A stretch of DNA of 34,905 bases from Ruminococcus callidus (lineage in GTDB: Bacteria; Bacillota; Clostridia; Oscillospirales; Ruminococcaceae), in assembly GCF_020709055.1 (NCBI RefSeq), contig NZ_JAJFCK010000025.1, positions 1-34,905 of the forward strand, written 5' to 3'. Positions within the stretch are counted from its first letter, which is position 1. The number at the start of each line of letters is the position of its first letter. The notes below the pieces were generated by a model. That model saw nothing but the letters and a program-made list of their open reading frames with translations. It was not told where the DNA came from and made no database searches. Below, piece by piece: positions 31,106-34,905 of the stretch. Position numbers and translations under genes: made by a program.

Positions 31106-32143
31106 TTAGAAGTCAATGATTTTCTTTAAAAATTGAAAACTTGAAAGTATTATATCATTTTTCTGGAACAGTCCTAAATATTTATGTTCAAATCGCACAA
31201 GAACTCTTTGTATTTCTTTCAAATCGTGATGTAAAATATCTTTTGGTAGGAATGTTGAATTCCCATATCGTTTATTAGCGAGATATAATACACACGCAAA
31301 TTCATGCAATGTTCGGCACTTCAATCTTGATTGAATCATTGATTTTGTACACCCTTTTTTCGAAACAAATGTCCGGACAAATGAAAGTGGACGACACTCG
31401 TTTCCTGATAAATCATGCAGAATGCAATTGTTATGTGCACAAGCGTTGCGAATACTTTTTATGCTATTTAACAGCTTAATAGGAATAGGGCTATCTTTTT
31501 CATAATATTCATAATAAAATTTGTAAAAGCGAATTAATCCGCCAAATGTAATAGATTCTAGTAGAACCCATATTGGCATATCAATGCGATACTGTTTTTC
31601 TTTGCTGTTCTGGTAAAATGTGTGATAGTACACGTCATCTTCATCATCTAAATGTTCACGTTCTGAAATGTATTTTTTTAGCAAATCACTTATGTAACCA
31701 TTTCGTTGAATGCTTTTTTGTAAGATATCATTTGCTGTATAATAGTTATTCTTAAAAAAGCTAGTAACAATTGCATACGCATCTTCTGGCTTTCTTGTTT
31801 CAAAGTCTTTTAAAATAGATAATTTCAGACAGTGTTCTATGTCAATGCAAATTCCAAAAATCTGTTTTCTGAGTTGCAAATCTAAAATTGCAAGTGCTTT
31901 CAAATGAAAAAAATCGAGATTTACATATTTCCCCTTTTTTTCACCCAATTCCGCTTTTTGAAAGTTCTTTCTATATGCATACAGTCTTAGAAAATTATTT
32001 TTTTCTATCAGATATTTTGCGGCATCGTTTTTCGATATTTTTTGAAATGTAATTCCCTTGCTTTCCATTTTATCAACAAGTTCTGTTGCGGAACAGTAAG
32101 GTTTTTTCTCCAGCATCGGAGAATGATATAATAATGTTTCCAA
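31106..32143 (-). CDS. Abi_2 / AbiF-type abortive infection protein
   Basis: An Abi-family protein (about 345 residues) of the AbiD/AbiF type: TELVDKMESKGITF, then a helical body, and near the C-terminal half the HEPN-type RNase motif RNACAH (R-x4-H), which in this fold cleaves RNA. It should act against superinfecting phages by disabling the infected cell. The longest frame starts at 32212, but a promoter (-35 at 32207-32212) overlaps that ATG, so it cannot be the start. I place it at TTG 32143, preceded by AGGACGG; ATG 32116 is a possible alternative with no ribosome site. It is the only leftward gene here and is AT-rich. Confidence 0.85.
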   Translation of the reverse strand: METLLYHSPMLEKKPYCSATELVDKMESKGITFQKISKNDAAKYLIEKNNFLRLYAYRKNFQKAELGEKKGKYVNLDFFHLKALAILDLQLRKQIFGICIDIEHCLKLSILKDFETRKPEDAYAIVTSFFKNNYYTANDILQKSIQRNGYISDLLKKYISEREHLDDEDDVYYHTFYQNSKEKQYRIDMPIWVLLESITFGGLIRFYKFYYEYYEKDSPIPIKLLNSIKSIRNACAHNNCILHDLSGNECRPLSFVRTFVSKKGCTKSMIQSRLKCRTLHEFACVLYLANKRYGNSTFLPKDILHHDLKEIQRVLVRFEHKYLGLFQKNDIILSSFQFLKKIIDF

Positions 32144-32183
32144 ATTTATTTCACCGTCCTGAATCAAATAAATGATATTTATA

Positions 32184-32212
32184 ATTATACCACAAAGTAA
32201 ATCACAATTCAA
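32184..32212 (-). promoter_or_regulatory. Promoter of the Abi gene
   Basis: On the minus strand: TTGAAT (32207-32212), a 17-base spacer, TATAAT (32184-32189), about 40 bases before the proposed start. It makes the gene independent of the phage lytic promoters, as expected for a gene active in the lysogen. Confidence 0.75.
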
Positions 32213-32548
32213 GACTAATTATAAGAATATGGGAAGAAAAAGTTAAATGCTTTTAAAGCATGATGACCAGATTTTTTCACACGTTTATTGATATAATTGA
32301 TCTCTAAAAATCCTTATAAACCCAAAATAGCAGCGACGCAACAGATTTTTTGACTGCGTCACTGCTAATTTTCGCTTTATCTCCACAGCGAACCTGATTC
32401 TTTTTTTCACGCTGTTTTTTTGCGGAAATGTATGGTTGTATATAATACTGCTTGTTGACTCCCGCAACCAAAATGAAAAGAACATTCAAGCAAGTGGAAG
32501 TAATCGGAAAGGAAGAAATGATTGGGTTGGCATTGGATTGATGATCCA
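32213..32548. other. Gap between Abi gene and the second terminator
   Basis: About 335 AT-rich bases with no convincing gene. An inverted repeat with one mismatch (32328-32340 with 32355-32367, TAGCAG.GACGCA arms) has a 14-base loop. On the minus strand a short frame ends ...KISSDAVKKSVASLLFWVYKDF near 32304 and might be the C-terminus of a decayed gene. A 22-codon + frame (MKRTFKQVEVIG...) begins at about 32471. I cannot support either as a real gene. Confidence 0.4.
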
Positions 32549-32600
32549 TAGAAAACCGGCGACGTAGCAGGGAAAGCCTTGGTTGCACCGCCGGTTTTTT
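32549..32600 (+). repeat. Second copy of the late terminator at the prophage right end
   Basis: About 50 bases match 30958-31009 with about seven differences. Its stem is partly disrupted (AAAACCGGCG 32552-32561 with CGCCGGTTTT 32589-32598 remains). It directly abuts the attR arm. With the first copy it brackets the Abi gene. Confidence 0.85.
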
Positions 32601-32629
32601 TATGTACAATAAGAATATGATATTTTTTT
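32600..32629. other. attR: prophage right end / cotJC 5' end
   Basis: The phage arm (32600-32623) is an imperfect inverted copy of the arm at attL (764-788). A run of seven T (32623-32629) includes the core TTT, then cotJC codons for MWTYEKK follow on the minus strand. Joined with attL it predicts attB with cotJC frame restored and an attP whose arms pair at 20 of 24 positions. Confidence 0.85.
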
Positions 32630-32644
32630 CTCATAAGTCCACAT
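32600..32644 (-). pseudogene. cotJC: Truncated 5' end of cotJC (MWTYEKK + phage-encoded tail)
   Basis: The native cotJC start follows the cotJB stop with no gap (TAAATG), with AAAAGGAGG 7 bases before the ATG. It reads MWTYEKK and then enters prophage DNA (ISYSYCT) and stops at TAA 32600-32602: a 14-residue peptide. It is the displaced 5' part of the gene whose body is at 146-763. Confidence 0.85.
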
Positions 32645-32899
32645 TTAGTTCGCCTCCTTTTCCCAAGGCCACGGTCCCTCGATCCAGCCCCACGGAGCAT
32701 TTCCGTCGGTTTGTCTGGGTTGGATCGGGCCGAACTGCCGGATATAGGCGGACGCCGTTTTCTGACGCAGCGCCGAGACCTCCTGCCATTTGCGCAGGGC
32801 GTGGGGACAGCTGGGGTGCGTATCCAGATACAGCTGCAACTCGTACAGCACAAAGTCATACTTTCGCAGCATTGCCATCAGTTTCTGCCGTTCATGCAC
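32645..32899 (-). CDS. cotJB: CotJB spore-coat protein
   Basis: An 84-residue CotJB: MLRKYDFVLYELQLYLDTHPSCPHALRKW, then an acidic/aromatic end WGWIEGPWPWEKEAN. It starts at GTG 32899 with GAGGAGGTGG upstream, overlapping cotJA by 8 bases, and its stop abuts the cotJC ATG. Part of the mother-cell-expressed cotJABC operon for the spore coat; in Bacillus the operon depends on sigma-E. Confidence 0.9.
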   Translation of the reverse strand: MHERQKLMAMLRKYDFVLYELQLYLDTHPSCPHALRKWQEVSALRQKTASAYIRQFGPIQPRQTDGNAPWGWIEGPWPWEKEAN

Positions 32900-33167
32900 A
32901 GGGACCACCTCCTCGGAAGGGATCGTCCAGCGCCGGAAAGATCGTGCCAATGGGGAACGCCGTTTCTGTATCATATGGCTCCTCCCACTGCTGGTAGGGG
33001 ACGTACGCCATGCCGACGGGCGTTTCCGCCGGAAACGGGCTGATGGGGGCGTGTTCTTCCACAGTGTCTGTATATCGGGCAGAGACCGGCTCCGTGCGGG
33101 GATAGTCCCGCAGCAGGTTGTGCTGCATCCCCGGGACACGGGGCATTCGTTCGTATGCGCTCTGCAA
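32892..33167 (-). CDS. cotJA: CotJA spore-coat-associated protein
   Basis: A 91-residue CotJA with the family end WEEPYDTETAFPIGTIFPALDDPFRG and a variable N-terminus. The start is probably TTG 33167, 10 bases after AAGGAG; the in-frame ATG at 33146 is an alternative. It forms an operon with cotJB. No clear promoter was found; a terminator-like hairpin at 33200-33228 separates it from the upstream gene. Confidence 0.87.
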   Translation of the reverse strand: MQSAYERMPRVPGMQHNLLRDYPRTEPVSARYTDTVEEHAPISPFPAETPVGMAYVPYQQWEEPYDTETAFPIGTIFPALDDPFRGGGPCA

Positions 33168-33199
33168 ATTTCATCCGCTCCTTTCTCAAGAACTCATTC

Positions 33200-33228
33200 A
33201 AAACCCGCTCCGCCAATCCGGAACGGGT
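33200..33228 (-). terminator. Terminator between zinc-ribbon membrane gene and cotJ operon
   Basis: On the minus strand ACCCGTTCCG pairs with CGGAGCGGGT (one G-U pair), followed by TTTT. It lies about 45 bases after the stop of the 33273-34697 gene. Confidence 0.6.
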
Positions 33229-33272
33229 CTGTTTCATTCTATTCCGCAGCGGGGAAAACGGTGCGCATTTTC

Positions 33273-34697
33273 TTAATTGACCTTACGCTTGTATGATGAA
33301 TAATCCTTATTTATGGAACCAGATATATCGATATATACAACATCGTTTCCTTTATATGAAATATTTATGCAAATATCATCATCTTTTTCATAATCAGCCC
33401 AGTAACTATCCCCATAATCACTTGAATCTTTAACAAAGCCGGCATCTACGCACTCCTGAACGTATGCCTTGTAATCAGATTCACTCATATTTTCAATATA
33501 TACCGAAAACGCCCAGTCATAATTGGATGATATTGAACCTGATTTTGATTTTGGAAGAGGTAGTATCGTGGAAACTCCAGTTGAGGGAAATGTAATCTCT
33601 GAAAATTCCATAGGATTGTTTAGAGAAATTGTCATTTCTTTATTTCCTGAATTGTAGGACAGATTTAGATTATAGCCAGTCTGGTTATATGCGGAATAAT
33701 TATTATCATTTTTTTCTGAATTGACAGTAAATCCAGATTTGATACACTCATTTAAGTACTCGATAAAATTGTCAGCAGAAACGTTTCCTATAATAACGAT
33801 TGTTTTTTCATCATTCTCAATTTTGTAGAGACCTTTGTCTGATTTTGGATTTGGAAGTATAGCTGAGATACTGTGTTTATCCCATTCTAAATCAGAAATT
33901 GGAGTAGGCGTTGTAACTTCAACTGACATATATTTTCCAGAGTCGTTATACCATAATTCTACGCAATAGCCATCATCATTGTATGCTTCATAAGCAGTGT
34001 CTGTTGAATAATTGTCATCTTGAATGGTATATCCTTTTTCTTTGCAGTTTTGAATATACTTATAGTAATCTTGTTTTGAAGTATCATATACGTCAATATT
34101 CAAGGACTCATTATTGTTATATTGAATATCAATTTTTTTAGATGAAGTTTCTGGGATTTTATTTCCAAGCACAAGGATATCCCAGTTGATTTTCTCGTAT
34201 TTTTTGGAATTGTCGACATGTCCACACGCTTTGAGCATTGGTATTACAAGCAGTATGCCAATAAAAGCAACAAAAAAATGAAGAAATCTTTTTTCTTGTT
34301 TCAAACACAGTGCTATTACAATGGATGCGCCAAAACAAATGGCTTGTAATAATGCTATTATGCCTAATAATGTTTCATCTAATGCAAACATTAAGACAGA
34401 AATTATTAGTGTAGCAGTCGCTGCCGTTGTGAGAAATTTAAAAAATTTGCTTTTTGTAAAATTTTTTCTGTACTCTTTTTCTTCTTCTCTGATTTGTTGA
34501 TTTTCTTCGCTCTTAAGTCTTTCATGCTCTATTGTTTTTTGTGTATCAGCTTTGATTTTCTCAATTGTGACTGCGTCGCTTTCAATAATAAGTTCTTTTG
34601 CCCCACAATAAGGGCAAGCTAGTATGGATTTTCCTTCATCAACAGTTAGAGTTCCATTGCAGCGCTTGCATTTTAGTGAGATTCTATTGTTGTTCAT
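33273..34697 (-). CDS. Zinc-ribbon membrane protein with repeated DUF6591-like domains
   Basis: A 474-residue host protein. An N-terminal zinc ribbon (CKRCNGTLTVDEGKSILACPYC) is followed by a charged coiled coil, hydrophobic segments at about 90-165, then three related extracellular-type repeats, each containing a Y-x-x-Y-(I/V)-(Q/N)-x-C-x-x-x-G-(F/Y) pattern (YYKYIQNCKEKGY, FIEYLNECIKSGF, YKAYVQECVDAGF). I recognise the repeats as DUF6591-like; function unknown. GAAAGGAAAAG precedes the ATG and a consensus promoter lies at 34743-34771. It is not phage DNA. Confidence 0.78.
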   Translation of the reverse strand: MNNNRISLKCKRCNGTLTVDEGKSILACPYCGAKELIIESDAVTIEKIKADTQKTIEHERLKSEENQQIREEEKEYRKNFTKSKFFKFLTTAATATLIISVLMFALDETLLGIIALLQAICFGASIVIALCLKQEKRFLHFFVAFIGILLVIPMLKACGHVDNSKKYEKINWDILVLGNKIPETSSKKIDIQYNNNESLNIDVYDTSKQDYYKYIQNCKEKGYTIQDDNYSTDTAYEAYNDDGYCVELWYNDSGKYMSVEVTTPTPISDLEWDKHSISAILPNPKSDKGLYKIENDEKTIVIIGNVSADNFIEYLNECIKSGFTVNSEKNDNNYSAYNQTGYNLNLSYNSGNKEMTISLNNPMEFSEITFPSTGVSTILPLPKSKSGSISSNYDWAFSVYIENMSESDYKAYVQECVDAGFVKDSSDYGDSYWADYEKDDDICINISYKGNDVVYIDISGSINKDYSSYKRKVN

Positions 34698-34742
34698 TTT
34701 ACTTTTCCTTTCTGTATATTATAAAAAATTCTATTTAATTTT

Positions 34743-34771
34743 AGTATAGCATATTTATTGTATAATGTCAA
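34743..34771 (-). promoter_or_regulatory. Promoter of the zinc-ribbon membrane gene
   Basis: On the minus strand TTGACA (34766-34771), 17 bases, TATACT (34743-34748), about 45 bases before the start codon. Confidence 0.8.
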
Positions 34772-34833
34772 ATAAAAATACTAAAAATGTGATAAATGAA
34801 GATGCTGTTTAGCAATAATATCATTCCATAAAA

Positions 34834-34860
34834 GAGCACCCCAGCCAAACTGAAATGCTC
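34834..34860 (-). terminator. Terminator of a leftward gene beyond the right edge
   Basis: On the minus strand GAGCATTTCAG pairs with CTGGGGTGCTC (three G-U pairs) around TTTGG and is followed by TTTT. The upstream gene lies outside the window. A TATAAT at about 34872-34877 on the + strand may belong to a promoter for a rightward gene beyond the edge. Confidence 0.6.
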
Positions 34861-34905
34861 CCCTTTTGTTAGACAATGTGGTATAATAGAAATATACCAA
34901 TAAAA

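Larger units (their letters stand above)
761..32626. mobile_element. Complete siphovirus-like prophage integrated in cotJC
   Basis: The element contains, in a typical temperate-phage layout, integration, immunity, recombination/replication, packaging, head, tail and lysis modules, and is bounded by attL (761-788) and attR (32600-32629). Aligning the core TTT at 761-763 with 32624-32626 predicts an excised circle of 31,863 bp and an intact cotJC. Most late genes overlap or nearly touch and are rightward; the lysogeny operon at the left end and the Abi gene at the right end are leftward. One tail gene (22518-23764) carries a frameshift, so virion production may be impaired unless this is a sequence error. 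Confidence 0.93.

Overview
The window is an almost complete siphovirus-type prophage of about 31.9 kb (roughly 761-32626) inside the spore-coat operon cotJABC of a spore-forming Firmicute. I infer an Oscillospirales/Ruminococcus-like host from the cotJ operon, the Thr-rich extracellular linkers and the fairly GC-rich phage backbone; no rRNA or other taxonomic marker is present. The host genes run leftward. On the right lie a zinc-ribbon membrane protein (33273-34697), cotJA, cotJB and the first 7 codons of cotJC. The rest of cotJC lies at the far left (146-763). Joining the two junctions restores a reading frame MWTYEKKLQYPV, so a large serine recombinase (793-2262) appears to have inserted the phage inside codons 6-8 of cotJC. 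The phage half-sites at the two ends form an imperfect 24-bp inverted repeat, as expected for a serine-integrase attP.

Layout from left to right. (1) Leftward lysogeny operon: repressor with HTH and S24 peptidase domains (3256-3975), a membrane protein with a Thr-rich stalk (2311-3240), the recombinase, and then, overlapping its stop codon, the chimeric cotJC. (2) A divergent promoter/operator region (3976-4850). (3) Rightward early genes: several small proteins, two Cro/XRE-like regulators, a YqaJ exonuclease, a DUF1351 protein, RecT, SSB, a winged-helix replication-type protein that contains an 11-bp iteron array, a DUF1064 protein, and a sigma-region-4-like late regulator. (4) Packaging and head: TerS-like, TerL, portal, a MuF minor head protein fused to a C-terminal polymorphic toxin (type 50), a candidate immunity gene, DUF6275, a thioredoxin-like protein, scaffold and major capsid protein. 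(5) Connectors and tail: connector, head closure, gp10-like, tail completion, major tail protein, tail chaperones with a -1 slippery site, a Dit-like protein, a Tal-like gene with an internal frameshift, tape measure, baseplate/fibre proteins. (6) Lysis: holin and amidase. (7) An oppositely oriented Abi_2-family gene between two near-identical terminator hairpins, then attR.

The main biological point is the insertion in cotJC. Known sporulation-linked elements (skin in sigK, SPbeta in spsM) are excised in the mother cell by serine recombinases to rebuild a sporulation gene. This prophage has the same arrangement. While integrated, it also places cotJC, with a replaced N-terminus and a start codon overlapping the recombinase stop, downstream of the phage lysogeny promoter. 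Other points of interest are the MuF-toxin fusion, two DNA-level 11-bp repeat arrays (one a candidate replication origin), the tape-measure gene lying after Dit/Tal, a broken tail gene, and the Abi cargo gene between duplicated terminators.
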